Source: UTCFX2 sp963726375 (GTDB lineage: Bacteria > Chloroflexota > Anaerolineae > Anaerolineales > UBA4823). Taken from it: DNA of 64,000 bases. Each line of letters begins with the position of its first letter. Position 1 is the first letter of the stretch. Positions 13,901 to 23,532 of this stretch are shown here, piece by piece. The notes under the pieces were generated by a model that ran no database searches, was not told where the DNA came from, and saw nothing but the letters and a program-made list of their open reading frames with translations. The DNA is taken from positions 1 to 64,000 of the forward strand of contig CAVSCE010000012.1 in NCBI GenBank assembly GCA_963726375.1, in the 5' to 3' direction. Made by a program: the position numbers and the translations under genes.

Positions 13901-16361
13901 CAGCCAGCGCACCGAAGAAGCCCAGGCTGTACTACCGCCTACGTCGTCTCCGAGGACAGCTACGGCAACCTGAGCTGGAACAGCCTCGGCCCGATCTATG
14001 TCGATACGCCCGCTGACGCCCGACCTGATCGCCATGCCGCTGAACCCGGACGGCTCAACGCTGGGCAGCGTCTACCACGGCTGGATGGACAGCGGCGAGT
14101 CGCAGATCGGGTTCAACCGGATCCTCTCGGATACCGTCCCGCTCGGGTCTCTCGCTGAACGGCTCTCAGAAGTTCTACCTGAGCTGGGATGCGGCTGCCC
14201 TGCGCCTGGCCTGGGTCGGCGCGAATTGGGATTCGGACGGCGACCTGTTCGTCTACCTGAAGACCGGCTCGGGCGGCGGGACGAACCAGGCCTACAACCC
14301 CTACCGGCTACCACCGGCGACACCCTGACCCTGCCCTTCAGCGCCGACACCCTGGTGTGGGTGACCGGCTCGCAGACCGCCCAGATGCTGCGCTGGAACG
14401 GCGCCGCCTGGGCGGATGCCCTGCCGGGCGGACTGCCGCCGGAGGATTTCCGCTTCACCGCCCACGCCCCGGCCTCGCTGACCGATCTGTACCTGCCCTT
14501 CAACCTGCTGGGCATCGCCGACCCAGCCACCACGCCCCTGGACATGATCGCCTTCGGCAGCCAGGAAGCATGCCCTGCGCCTGTGGACGGTGTTCCCGAT
14601 CATCAACCCGCACGACAGCCCGATCCTGAGCAGGCTGCTGCACCTGCTGCCCGGACCAGCACCACCTGGTCATGAGCAACGCCTTCCACTGGGACAACCT
14701 GGCCTTGCAGCAGTCTCCCAACCGGAGCCGCTTCCTGGACGTGGACGTTCGCGGCCTGCTGCGGGCAGATCCGACGCGGCGTGTTCAGCAACAGCCGATG
14801 GTACGGCACCTACCTGGCGGGCTCCTGCAAGCCGGAAGATCGGCGCAGTTGGTCGGGGATGGGCAGGCTCATCAACTACACAATGTACTACTTCAACCTG
14901 GGCGGCGCGGCGAGGCCGGAGGGCCAGGCTGACCCTGCGGATCACCACAACTGGCTCCCTGGTCCTGCCGGGAGGCTGCTCGATCGTCAAAGCCGACGGG
15001 ACGCAAGGCTATACCCAGGAAATCGACCTGGGACCGATCCAGCCGGGCTCCAGAGGCTCAGCGGAATTCCAGGGGATCGTCAGCTACAACGAAACTCAGC
15101 TGCAGTACGAGCTCTGCCGGCGGCAGAACCCCGGCAGCCCGCAGGCCTGCCAGGCGCTGCACGACCTGGCGGACAGCGCCGGGATCGAAGCTGACCTGGT
15201 GGCGACCCATCACCGAGGAGATCGTCTTCAACCACTTCACCGATCGAGCACCCGCTGGTGATCGACCCGCCGCAGGACGTGGCGATCACTTCCGGCAGGA
15301 CAGCCGTCCAGCGGGCTGCAGGCAGCGCAGACAGGATGCCCTCTCCGCCGTCCCGCCGGCGGTCGCTGGAACAGGCGCTGAGCCGCTCCGCCGATCTACG
15401 CTCCGCAGCGGGCGAATACGCTCTGAGGGCAGCGCCTACGATCCCAGCGGCGTATCTGACGTGACCGTCCAGATCCTGGATCCGAACGGCGACACAGCAG
15501 ATACGACCTGCAGCGTGGACGAGCCGAAGAGCGGGCGCTGGTCCTGCGAAGTCAGCCTGCCGGAGCTCGCCCAACGGGACGCGCTATTTTGCCCGCGCCC
15601 AGGCTACGAATCCCTTCGGCTACACCAGCGAATGGAGCCTCTGGCGGGTGCTGATGATCGACGCGATCCCGCCGACCGTGACCCTGGATCCAGACAGCGA
15701 GTCTGCGCTGAGCCTGGGCGTGCTCGGCCCGGCCCAGACGACCCTGAGCGGCGAGATCCAGGACAACGCGATGGTTAAAAGCGTGGACCTGTGCCTGAGT
15801 CCGGTCGTCTACCTGAAAGGCAGGCAACTGGACCGCCCCGCCGCTGACCCGAGCTGCCGGGAGGTCGAGCTGAACGCAAACAGCATCCTGACCGGCACCT
15901 GGAGCACCACCCTGACCATCCCGCAGGGTGTGGACTACGCCTCGCAGACGCTTTCGATCTTCGGGCTGGACGCAGCCGGCAACCGTTCCGACGAGCCGCT
16001 GGAAAGGGCATTCTGGTTTGACACCGAGCCCCCCAGCGTGACGGTCACCACGCAGGTCTCGACCGTCGCGCTGGGAGCCTACACCACCCAGCCGATCCCG
16101 ATCCTGGCTGGCACGGCGGAGGACGGCAGCGGGCAGGTCGAGCTCGCGGTGCGAATGAGGTCGGAAGCGGGCGGGACACAGCGGATCGTGGTACCGCTGG
16201 AAGCCGGAGCATGGAGCTTCATGCCCGAAATTTCCAAGGCCGGGGCTTACAGCCTGTCGGTCGAAGCCCGCGACTCAGCCGGCAACCTGACATCGCTCGG
16301 CGCCTGGACGCTCCAGGTGAGCACGAGCTACCTCTACTGGATGCCAGCGGTCTTCCATTAG
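4904..16361 (+). CDS. giant multidomain surface protein: LppX-like, membrane, TSP3, LamG and Ig-like domains (many frameshifts)
   Basis: I read this as one gene of about 3,800 residues whose product moves between frames at many single-base indels. ATG 4904 follows AGAGGAGG and opens a signal peptide. In order I see: a lipoprotein-like beta domain resembling LppX/LprG (to about 5690); two hydrophobic helices (5740-5900); TSP3/calcium-binding repeats with DSDADGLTDDQE and DTDGDSISD (6140-6425); an unassigned region (to 7850); several membrane helices (8060-8520); a second TSP3 block (9165-9560); LamG domain 1 (9880-10545); Ig-like segments; LamG domain 2 (11425-12040); a Thr/Glu/Pro linker (12530-13010); and further Ig-like repeats. 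It ends YLYWMPAVFH. The likely role is as a surface adhesin or carbohydrate-binding protein. Frameshifts are densest at 12.6-15.6 kb. It could be two adjacent genes split near 7850. Confidence 0.75.
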
Positions 16362-16369
16362 ACCCACAT

Positions 16370-16396
16370 CAGGCCCGGACTGGGGATCCGGGCCTG
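16370..16396 (+). terminator. strong hairpin after the giant gene
   Basis: CAGGCCCGGA and TCCGGGCCTG form a perfect 10-bp stem with a short loop 9 bases after the stop codon. No U-run follows, so termination is likely but not certain. Confidence 0.5.
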
Positions 16397-16739
16397 CTCC
16401 ATATAATCTCAGAATATCGAACCGTGAAGGACACTAAGGTATTTTCGTTTGCTTATTCGTTTGAACCTATGTACTTCTGCGGTAAGAAATGAAGTGATTA
16501 CCACAGAGACACGGAGATCACGGAGAGAAATTCCCTTTAATTACCTGGCGTATTTGAAGATTTTCGATTGAACCACAAAGTGCGCAGAGGATAAAGATCA
16601 AAACACGAAGCTCACCAAGAACGCATAGGTCAGCAAGTATTTCTTAGAATATCTTGATAGAATTGCGAAAGCGCGTCGTCTTTAAGGATCATAATTCTTA
16701 ACGGCGTCCTTCGCGTTATCTATATTATCGAGGTTAATT
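16397..16739. repeat. intergenic region with ACCACAGAGACACGGAG-type dispersed repeats
   Basis: No gene is seen. Two degenerate copies of a repeat rich in 'accacagagacacggag' words lie at 16500-16530 and 16572-16610. Related copies occur at 23570-23650 and 30147-30172. The remainder is AT-richer spacer leading to the next gene. Confidence 0.5.
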
Positions 16740-17542
16740 ATGGAGCCGGAATTTCACGACACTTACTCGGTTCACAAAATCCCGGTCATGCGGCGGTTTT
16801 CATTGGATAACGGCAGGATGTCCAGCCGGAGGAATTTCTTCCACGCCCTGCTGGAGGTCGACGTGACCGAACCCAGGCGGCTGATCCGGGAACACAAAGC
16901 CCGGACCGGCGAAGCGATCTCCTTCACCGCTTTCATCGTCTACTGCCTGGGACAGGCGCTCGAAGTGCACAAGGAGCTGACCGCCTTCCGGGACTGGCGG
17001 GGCAGGCTGATCGTCTTCGACGATGTGAACATCAACACGATGGTCGAGGCGGACTTTCAGGAGGTAAATTCGCGATGCCGCACATCATCCGGGGCGCCAA
17101 CCGCCGGACACTGCGCCAGATCCACGCCGAGATCCGAGCAGTCCAGAGCCGGCCAGCGAAGAGCCAGGAAGCCGGTTTCATGCGGACTTTCCTGCGGCTG
17201 CCGGGCTTCCTGCGGGTAGGCTTCTACGAAATCGTGATGCGCCGGCCGCAGCTGATGCGCGGCTACCTGGCGCCGGTGCTGGTGACCGCGGTGGGGATGT
17301 TCGGCGAGGGCGGGGGTTGGGGGCTGCCGATGGCAGTGTTCCCGCTGAGCGTGACGCTGGGTGGGATCGCCAAAAAGCCCTGGGCAGTTGGGGAGCGGAT
17401 CGAGCTGCGCGAGATCCTGGATGCGACCCTGAGCTTTGACCATGTGGTGGTGGACGGGGCAAACGCAGCGCGCTTCGGCGGGCTGTTCCGCAGGCTGGTT
17501 GAGGAGGGGCAGGGCTGGAGGAGTTCGAGGAGGTTTGAATAA
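16740..17542 (+). CDS. stand-alone 2-oxoacid dehydrogenase acyltransferase (E2)-like protein (frameshifted)
   Basis: This encodes only the catalytic CAT-like fold of E2 acyltransferases, without the lipoyl or subunit-binding domains expected in a true E2. A GAGG precedes ATG 16740. The N-terminal half reads MEPEFHDTYSVHKIPVMRRF and ISFTAFIVYCLGQAL. One base is lost near 17065, after which it reads MPHIIRGANRRTL and continues to 17542. The active-site motif is intact as SFDHVVVDGANAARF (DHxxxDG), with the catalytic His. Total length is about 267 residues. Known for the family: acyl transfer from CoA or lipoyl donors. Stand-alone members occur widely and their substrates are unknown, so I make no pathway claim. 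Confidence 0.8.
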
Positions 17543-17745
17543 CGATTGAAACTCGAAGGAATCGAAATCAAAGATATCGAATAAAAATCTAAGATGCCAC
17601 GGATATCATTGATATCTAAAGTGTCTAAATTTTGATGAAGGGGATGGTTAGAAAAATAATCCTGCAAGGGGGAGAGATTGCAATCAGGGAGGCAGATCGA
17701 AACGTGGTATCCTCGATTTAAAATCCTGTAAGAGAGGCAAATCCG

Positions 17746-18138
17746 ATGGCTGAAGGCTATTATCTGATGATCGCGGTGCTCACCGGAATGCTGCTGGTGA
17801 TTGCGCTGGCGCTGCTGGTGCTTAAAGATGCGGCGGGGGGAAAAGTTCAAGCCTGACTATCAGGCCTGGTTCGTGATCGGGCTGATCTGGATGGTGGTCG
17901 GGCTGGTGGTGAGCCTGGCGGCGAAAAACCCGGGCTACTACGGCTTCACCGTGATGGGGCTGGTCTTTTTCACGCTGGGGCTGAAAAACCGGGACAAATG
18001 GCAAGAGCGGGAGCGTTTCGAAGACCTCACACCTGCCCAGAAGCGGATCAAGCTCGTCGGTCTGGGGATCGCGATCTTGATGATGCTCTATCGGGAGCTT
18101 ATTTCATCTGGATGCTGCTGAGCGAGGCGGGGGCTTAA
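17746..18138 (+). CDS. small membrane protein, about 130 residues (frameshifted)
   Basis: ATG 17746 is preceded by AGAGAGG. The first helix, GYYLMIAVLTGMLLVIALALL, runs into a G-run near 17835 where one base is misread. The protein then continues KFKPDYQAWFVIGLIWM with two more helices and a charged segment, RDKWQERERFEDLTPAQKR. A second shift near 18092 restores a final helix, SGAYFIWMLLSEAGA, ending at TAA 18138. Four membrane segments in total. I do not recognise the family and suggest no function beyond an integral membrane protein. Confidence 0.6.
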
Positions 18139-18305
18139 CGAAATTACCGCACAGCAAGATGGGATCGCAAAGAATCATTTCCGTTTAACCTTGGTTTGGT
18201 ACAATATCTATGAAAAACATACCCATTTGCTTCCAGGGGTTATTCAATTCCATGGGAAATTCATCTCCCAGGTTTGAAGAAAATCGGCAGTAGAAAGAGG
18301 TCATC

Positions 18306-18635
18306 TTGGAAACGAAGCTGTTCGTCGGTAATTTATCCAAAAGGACGACCGAAGAGGATCTGAGCAGCCTGTTCTCGCAGAGCGGGAGCGTCTCGGGGGT
18401 TGAGGTGATCACCGTGGAGTGCGCCGCCATCCCGAAGACGTTTGCGTTCGTCGAGATGGGCAGCCAGCAAGATGCGGAACGAGCGATCGAGCGGCTGAAT
18501 GGGACCGAGATCAAGGGCAAGACGATCAAGGTATCCCCCGCCAGGCCGAGAGAAAAGCGCCCGGAAGGTCGGAGCTGGTACAACGACCCGCCACCGCCCA
18601 CCCAGCGCAAGAGCTCGCCGCGCAAGTCGAAATGA
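18306..18635 (+). CDS. RNA-binding protein with a single RRM domain
   Basis: This is a 109-residue protein with one RNA recognition motif. RNP2 is LFVGNL at residues 5-10 and RNP1 is KTFAFVEM near 44-51, both with the expected aromatic positions. The domain fills the first 80 residues, and a basic, Pro/Ser-rich tail (RKSSPRKSK) follows. The start is a TTG at 18306 with AGAAAGAGG 6-14 bases upstream; no ATG fits. Bacterial single-RRM proteins of this size bind single-stranded RNA, and some respond to cold. It is probably monocistronic, as it ends just before a terminator shared with a convergent gene. Confidence 0.88.
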   Translation: METKLFVGNLSKRTTEEDLSSLFSQSGSVSGVEVITVECAAIPKTFAFVEMGSQQDAERAIERLNGTEIKGKTIKVSPARPREKRPEGRSWYNDPPPPTQRKSSPRKSK

Positions 18636-18644
18636 ATGCGCCAG

Positions 18645-18676
18645 AACCGCCCGGAAAGTTGATCGGGCGGTTTTGG
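18645..18676. terminator. intrinsic terminator between convergent genes
   Basis: AACCGCCCG (18645-18653) pairs with CGGGCGGTT (18664-18672), followed by TTTT. It lies between the RRM gene and the convergent membrane-protein gene. The same stem recurs at 20960. Confidence 0.75.
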
Positions 18677-18678
18677 GT

Positions 18679-19995
18679 TTAACGGAACAAGAAAGGCATC
18701 ACCAGGATCACGAACAGGGTCCAACCAACGTAAAATGCGGCCCCCAACCGGTACACGGTTTTGATGCGCTCGTTCCAGGGCAGGGGGTGATTCTGCAGCA
18801 GCCGGACGATCATCATCACCAGCAAGGTTATGTTGATGATGTTCCAACCGATCATGGTCAGACGATTGATTGTGAATGCACCCGTCAATGTCCGGTAGAG
18901 GACAGCAGACAGCGCATAAAGGCTGACGAGCGCCGCCAGGACAGCCACTGCCAGGATGCCGGTCCTCAAGGCAGATCCCAGTTTTGGTGAGAGATCCCGC
19001 ATATCGATGGGTGTCGCCCCTACGATGAGCCCCATGATCGCAAACAGCATGGCGTTATAGATGATCAGCACATCGCGGTTCTGGAAGGGCTGCAGGAAAT
19101 TGAAGGGGATGACGAAGATGTACACCGCCAAGACCGCGAGGGTGAGCGGCAGCAGCAGGCGCATCATGGTCCCAATGAACTTGCTCATGCTCTGCTTGAA
19201 ATCCTGGTCTTTCGGTTCCAGCAAGGGGTTGTAGATCGTCGCCACGGCTATGACCGGGATCAGGCCTGCTCCTCCAGCGGCGATCATCCGGATGAGGACC
19301 TCGGGCAGGCTGATGCTCAGGGCAGCGAACATGCCCAGCGTGATGCCTCCCAGAACAAGGCCGGCGATCAGGTATACCCCTGCGACGATGCAAACCTCGA
19401 GGGATTTCACCAGGAAGGCAAAGCTGTTATCTGCACCGGCAGCCAGCCAAACCAACGCCACGCCGATTCCAGCCCAGGCTAACAAGGCCAGATGCGGGAT
19501 CAGCAGCACCAGATAATCCTGAGAGTTTGAGATTACCACGAAATGGTTCAGCAAAAAGGCAGCAGCAACAACTGCCGCCAGGCCAATGCTGACTTTCAGG
19601 GCGCGGGGGTAATTCCTGCGGGAGCAGAGGAACAGGAACCAGATCACGAACAATGCAGTGATGGGGGCTGCCAGCAAAGCAAGAACAGGTATCTTGCCAG
19701 GAAATGCCAGCTTCGGGTCCGATAAAGCCCAAAAGAGCAGCCCATTAGCGAACGCAAGCGGAATTGCCAGCTTCCAATTCGGGTTGGCTCCTGCCAGGGT
19801 TTCAAGCTCTTCCGGAGCGCTCAGCAGGCGGTAATGCCAGGCCTGAAGCAGGAGGTTATCCGGATCGCCTGAGAAGCATTCGTTCAAGGCGGTCGAGAAT
19901 TGCTGGATTTCATTCCTGGAGCGAGCTGCCTGGAAAAGCGTTTCCAGCTGCTGGGGGTTGTTTTGATTGGACGTAATTTCTTGCAGGTAAGCCAT
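18679..19995 (-). CDS. polytopic membrane protein of unknown function
   Basis: This is an intact 438-residue protein. The first 90 residues are soluble and look helical (LQEITSNQNNPQQLETLFQA; DNLLLQAWHYRLL), like a TPR-type or helical scaffold. They are followed by about ten to twelve hydrophobic segments, for example IPVLALLAAPITALFVIWFLF and VMMIVRLLQNHPLPW near the C-terminus. The start is ATG at 19995 with GGAGACC upstream on the minus strand. No transporter signature is recognisable. It converges on the RRM gene. A soluble N-terminus plus many helices would fit a membrane sensor or permease-like protein, but this is only a description of its shape. Confidence 0.75.
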   Translation of the reverse strand: MAYLQEITSNQNNPQQLETLFQAARSRNEIQQFSTALNECFSGDPDNLLLQAWHYRLLSAPEELETLAGANPNWKLAIPLAFANGLLFWALSDPKLAFPGKIPVLALLAAPITALFVIWFLFLCSRRNYPRALKVSIGLAAVVAAAFLLNHFVVISNSQDYLVLLIPHLALLAWAGIGVALVWLAAGADNSFAFLVKSLEVCIVAGVYLIAGLVLGGITLGMFAALSISLPEVLIRMIAAGGAGLIPVIAVATIYNPLLEPKDQDFKQSMSKFIGTMMRLLLPLTLAVLAVYIFVIPFNFLQPFQNRDVLIIYNAMLFAIMGLIVGATPIDMRDLSPKLGSALRTGILAVAVLAALVSLYALSAVLYRTLTGAFTINRLTMIGWNIINITLLVMMIVRLLQNHPLPWNERIKTVYRLGAAFYVGWTLFVILVMPFLFR

Positions 19996-20114
19996 GACCT
20001 GGTCTCCAAGGTACGTTGAGATTGATGCTTTTTTCTAAATCTCCGGAATAAGAAAGAGCTCTGTGGAACCTTATTTCGTCGGATTTTCATTTTACTCCCA
20101 AAACTGCCGGTAAT

Positions 20115-20141
20115 TTGAACACAGCTGAACATCCCTATAAT
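20115..20141 (+). promoter_or_regulatory. putative promoter of the 20194 lipoprotein gene
   Basis: TTGAAC (20115-20120) and a perfect TATAAT (20136-20141) are separated by 15 bases, about 50 bases before the start codon. The spacer is short, so confidence is moderate. Confidence 0.4.
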
Positions 20142-20193
20142 CCCTAAATCGATTCTTCACGATCTCCTAACACGTTTAAACTAACATGAGGAC

Positions 20194-20844
20194 ATGAAGA
20201 AAAAACTGATCTCCTCACTTTTAATCACAGCGGCCTTCCTGGCCGCGTGCGGACTGGTTTTGAAAAGCGGTTTTTCCCGGCAGCAGGGGGCAGCCCAACA
20301 GCAAGCTGTGGAGGTTTCAGCCGAAGCGACCCGGCTCGCGCTCGCGACCCTGGAGCTGGAGCAGACCGGCTGCCCAATCGAGGCGGAACAGGCCGACGAC
20401 CTGCTGTTCCTATGGAAGGGTATGCGCAGCCTGGCCGGCAGCAGCACGTCGGCGACGATCGAAATCGAGGGGCTGACCCGCCAGATCCAGGAGGGCATGA
20501 GCGCTGACCAGCTCGATGCGATCGCGGGGATGGAGCTGGATGCGGATGCGAGCTTCGCGGTTTCGGCGGGGGCCGCCACGGACATCGCATCGGAGGAGCA
20601 GGCTTCTTTCAGCCAGGCGGGAGCTCCACCTGCGATGGACAGCCAACCCCCGGGCGAGGGCGGAATGCCTGCAGGCGAGCTGCCGATGGGTGAGCCGGGC
20701 CAGGCACCGACGGAAGGCAGCATGCCGGGAAGCGAAACCTGGACGCCGGATGAGGCTTCCGGTCTGCAGGCGAGCTCATCCGCCAGCATCAGCCTGAGGC
20801 TGCTGGACAGTGTGATCAGCCTGCTGGAAGAAAAACTGGCGTAA
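20194..20844 (+). CDS. putative lipoprotein, unknown function
   Basis: This is a 216-residue protein with a classical lipoprotein leader: MKKKLISSLL, a hydrophobic core, and the lipobox LAAC with the Cys at residue 19. The mature part contains a helical segment, EQADDLLFLWKGMRSLAGSS, then ATIEIEGLTRQIQEGMSADQ, a low-complexity Pro/Gly/Ala/Met-rich stretch, and a helical C-terminus, ISLRLLDSVISLLEEKL. This layout (leader, LWKAxRxL-type helix, QIQExM helix, P/G-rich tail) recurs in Chloroflexota lipoproteins, but I know of no assigned function. The gene stands alone, with a promoter-like element upstream and a terminator at 20960. Confidence 0.75.
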   Translation: MKKKLISSLLITAAFLAACGLVLKSGFSRQQGAAQQQAVEVSAEATRLALATLELEQTGCPIEAEQADDLLFLWKGMRSLAGSSTSATIEIEGLTRQIQEGMSADQLDAIAGMELDADASFAVSAGAATDIASEEQASFSQAGAPPAMDSQPPGEGGMPAGELPMGEPGQAPTEGSMPGSETWTPDEASGLQASSSASISLRLLDSVISLLEEKLA

Positions 20845-20959
20845 TCTTTGGTGATGGGCTGTGCAGAGAAAGCCCTGCTGAATGGATGCGAGCCCTGCCA
20901 CATCCTTGCAGCAAACTGATGCAAGACTGCTGCTCTCTCTATACAACCCATGAGTAAAA

Positions 20960-20990
20960 AACCGCCCGGACTGACGATCGGGCGGTTTTG
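20960..20990. terminator. bidirectional intrinsic terminator
   Basis: AACCGCCCG (20960-20968) pairs with CGGGCGGTT (20979-20987), with an A-run before and a T-run after. It serves the converging lipoprotein and methyltransferase genes. Confidence 0.8.
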
Positions 20991-21012
20991 ATTTGTAAAG
21001 CGGGTTTTCGGG

Positions 21013-21642
21013 CTATCCGGCATTCATCTGGAACAGCGCGTACGTGAACGGGCGCAAGCCTCCTGAAGGCATGGTGTACAGGTATTCGAACGATTCGACC
21101 AGCACGAAGCCAGATTCGAGAAAATCGGACAGGTCTTCGGGGCTGTACCTGCGCACCTCCAGCCCGCTGCACATGCTCGCGCCGCTCGGGGCGAACGCGG
21201 CGAGCAAGACGAAACCACCCGGGCGAAGGGCGCCTATCAGGGCGCGGCGGTAGGCCTGGCGGTCCGCTTCGGCGGTCAGGAAATGGAAAAGGGCGCGGTC
21301 GTGCCAGAGGCCAATGTCTTTGAGCTGGGCGAGAATGACGGGATGGGCGGCGTCGTCGACGATCCAGGTCACCCGGGAAGATTTCTCCGCTCCCAGCCGG
21401 ACTTTGAGCAGGTCGAGCGCGACCGGACTGATGTCGGCTGCGTATATATGATGGAAACCGCGCTCGAGCAGGCAGTCGACGAAGCTCGAGGCGCCGGACC
21501 CAAGATCCAGGATCGGGTCGGCGAGGGACAGGCTACAGCGGTCCAGCAGGCGGAGTGAAGGAGTTGGGACGGCTTCATACCAGCCCAACTGTTCGGCGGG
21601 GCAGGACGTGTAAATTCGGTTCCAGTGTTCGGTCGGGTCCAT
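21013..21642 (-). CDS. class I SAM-dependent methyltransferase
   Basis: This is an intact 209-residue enzyme. Motif I is ILDLGSGASSFVDCLLERG near residue 44, motif II is the acidic end of a beta strand in IYAADISPVALDLLK, and a WIVDDAAHP segment contributes to the adenine site. FHFLTAEADRQAYRRAL and LRPGGFVLLAAF follow as motifs III and IV. The N-terminal HWNRIYTSCPAEQLGWYE resembles thiopurine or tellurite-resistance type methyltransferases, which act on small molecules. The substrate cannot be named. It converges on the lipoprotein gene. Confidence 0.85.
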   Translation of the reverse strand: MDPTEHWNRIYTSCPAEQLGWYEAVPTPSLRLLDRCSLSLADPILDLGSGASSFVDCLLERGFHHIYAADISPVALDLLKVRLGAEKSSRVTWIVDDAAHPVILAQLKDIGLWHDRALFHFLTAEADRQAYRRALIGALRPGGFVLLAAFAPSGASMCSGLEVRRYSPEDLSDFLESGFVLVESFEYLYTMPSGGLRPFTYALFQMNAG

Positions 21643-21761
21643 GGCAAAAACCTTTCGACGGGATCCAGGTTGGGCGAGAGAAGCTCGCTTGGAAGTAAAT
21701 TTTACAGCTTTTTAAGCTCCCCGAGAAGCAAAGAAGCGATAGAATTCGATCAGGAGGCGAA

Positions 21762-21917
21762 ATGGAGAAAAGACAGGTGATCAAGGTAGACACGGGGGCG
21801 GGCATTTTCTGGTTCATCGGCTGGCTGTTCACGATCGCGTTTGCGAAGCTGCTCTGGTGGGAGGCGCTGCTGGGGCTGATCGTCTGGCCGTATTACCTGG
21901 GGCTGGCAGTGAGATAG
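21762..21917 (+). CDS. small membrane protein, 51 residues
   Basis: ATG 21762 follows a good AGGAGG (21752-21757). The 51-residue product starts MEKRQVIKVDTGAGIFWFIG and has two hydrophobic helices around a short WWEA turn, ending GLAVR. The clean ribosome binding site and membrane profile support a real small gene. The function is unknown. Confidence 0.65.
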   Translation: MEKRQVIKVDTGAGIFWFIGWLFTIAFAKLLWWEALLGLIVWPYYLGLAVR

Positions 21918-21957
21918 GAGAACTCAGCCCTGTCCATCTCCAGCCGGGAGAGGGGAG

Positions 21958-21996
21958 CCCTCACCCCTACCCCTCTCCCAGGGGGAGAGGGAAAGT
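21958..21996. repeat. CCCTCACCCC palindromic repeat, copy 1
   Basis: One of ten intergenic copies sharing CCCTCACCCC, then CCCCTCTCCC and its inverse GGGAGAGGG, often ending AAAGTTCGG. Confidence 0.7.
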
Positions 21997-22090
21997 GCAT
22001 TTTATGGCAAGCCGCTGACCTGACAGTCAGCGACCGACTCAATCTGCAACTGGAAAAGTGGTGGATTGAGCGGCGATCGAGGAGGCAGAC

Positions 22091-22575
22091 ATGACAATGA
22101 TCCACGTCGAAGACAGCGCAATTATCCCGGCCTCGCCGGAGCGGGTTTATGAGGTCCCTGCGGGATTACGAGAACCACCACGTCCACATCCTGCCGAAGC
22201 AGTTTTTCTCCGATTTCAGGATCGAATTGGGCGGCGTCGGCGAAGGGACGGTGGGTTGGGTCCGGGTGCATGCCCGGGGGCAGGTCAGGCCGCTGCATTT
22301 CCGGGTCAGCGAGCCCGAACCCGGACGCCGAATGGTCGAATCAGACCTGGAGAACGGGATAGAGACCAGCTTCAGCCTCTCCCCGGAGGGCAGCGGGACG
22401 CACCTGACGATCGCAAGCGAGTGGGAGTCTGAAAAGAGGCCTGGGCGGGCTGATTGACCGGCTGTTTTCGCCGGGGGTGCTCCGGCAGATCTTCGCCTCA
22501 GAGCTCCACCAGCTGAAGGTGTATCTGGGCCAGCTCGAGGACAGCTGGGTCGTGCAGCCCAAATCCGGGGAGTGA
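22091..22575 (+). CDS. SRPBCC (START/Bet v1-like) family protein (frameshifted)
   Basis: ATG 22091 follows GAGGAGG. The protein begins MTMIHVEDSAIIPASPERVY, the typical opening strand and helix of the SRPBCC fold. One shift near 22153 leads into LRDYENHHVHILPKQF, and a second near 22432 leads to GGLIDRLFSPGVLRQIFASE and the final helix LHQLKVYLGQLED. The total is about 160 residues, the usual size. The fold makes a deep hydrophobic ligand pocket, but its ligand and role cannot be told. The downstream gene is on the opposite strand. Confidence 0.75.
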
Positions 22576-22599
22576 AGCAGGGCTGGGCGGCGGACGGGA

Positions 22600-23406
22600 T
22601 TAAGCGGCGGGCATACGACCGGTAAACATCGTATAAGTGAAGAAGGCGCAGTAATCCGGGTGGTTCACGATGAAATCGGGAGAGTCCGGCAGGCACAGCC
22701 GACGGTATTCCGCCAGGTCCTGCACGTCCAGCTCCGACTTCAACCCCCGGCCAGCGCATCTCGAAGAGAGAGGTCAAGGCAAGGCGAAGATCATCCGGGA
22801 GAGGGCGTGGACGCTGCCTGCGAGCGTCCGGGCAGAGAGATTTTCCAAGCCGGCGAGGCGCATCCACCCCAGAAGGCGGGTGAAATGCGTCTCGGGCTTT
22901 TTTCCATGCACGAAGGGAGCAATCCCCGCCGCAGTTGAGCTCAGGCGGGCTTCCAACACTGGATATCCGGGGAGAAGCCGCTCGGAGGACCAGGCCAGAA
23001 GCGCGAGGGTCCCGCCGGGCTTCACGACCCGCTTCAGCTCTTTCAGCAGCGGGAGGGGCTCGATCGGCGCGTATCCCACGCAGTTCGCGCTCCAGGCCCA
23101 ATCGAAGCAATCGTCCTCAAAAGGCAGCTGGCGGACGTCCCCAGTTTTGAAGGAGACCCGAGCCGCCAAGCCAGCCTCATCCGCCAGGTTTTCGGCTACG
23201 ACCAACAGCTCGGGGGACAGGTCCAGGCCGGTGATGCGTCCGGCAGGGCCAACGGCTTCGGCGAGCAGGAGGGTCTGCAAGCCGATGCCGCAGCCGGCGT
23301 CCAGGCCGCGGCTGCCCAGAGGGAGCTGGAGGATCTGGATCGCCGATTGGATGACCGGCTCGATCAGGGGGTTGGTGAGGGTCAGACTCTGGATGAGGGT
23401 TTCCAT
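22600..23406 (-). CDS. class I SAM-dependent methyltransferase (3' frameshift)
   Basis: The enzyme has motif I LDAGCGIGLQTLLLAEAVG, motif II ITGLDLSPELLVVAE, VSFKTGDVRQLPFEDDCFDW and a KPGGTLALLAW strand: a UbiE-like arrangement with an unassigned substrate. The sequence appears to stop at 22774, but a one-base error in a C-run near 22755 hides the true C-terminus. In the corrected frame it ends DLAEYRRLCLPDSPDFI... with a stop at 22600, giving about 268 residues. There is no Shine-Dalgarno before the ATG at 23406; instead TATAAT lies 8-13 bases upstream, which would suit a leaderless transcript. Confidence 0.8.
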
Positions 23407-23413
23407 AATGACG

Positions 23414-23419
23414 ATTATA
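23414..23419 (-). promoter_or_regulatory. possible -10 box of a leaderless mRNA
   Basis: A perfect TATAAT on the minus strand ends 7 bases before the methyltransferase start codon, and no ribosome binding site is present. Transcription would begin at or next to the ATG. Confidence 0.35.
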
Positions 23420-23478
23420 ACCGGGCGAACAAGCTCAGGGTGAGCCGCAGACCAAATCGACCGAAACAGCAGATGGAG

Positions 23479-23520
23479 CCCTCACCCCTGCCCCTCTCCC
23501 GGGGAGAGGGGAAAGTTCGG
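23479..23520. repeat. CCCTCACCCC palindromic repeat, copy 2
   Basis: Same element as at 21958, with the full AAAGTTCGG end. Confidence 0.7.
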
Positions 23521-23532
23521 AGGAAGAGGGCG

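Noticed and set aside
12600..15600. Many overlapping long open frames on both strands
   Set aside because: They are GC-driven shadows of the giant protein. Their peptides are Arg/Pro/Ala-rich and lack family features, while the shifted plus frame gives coherent Ig-like sequence.
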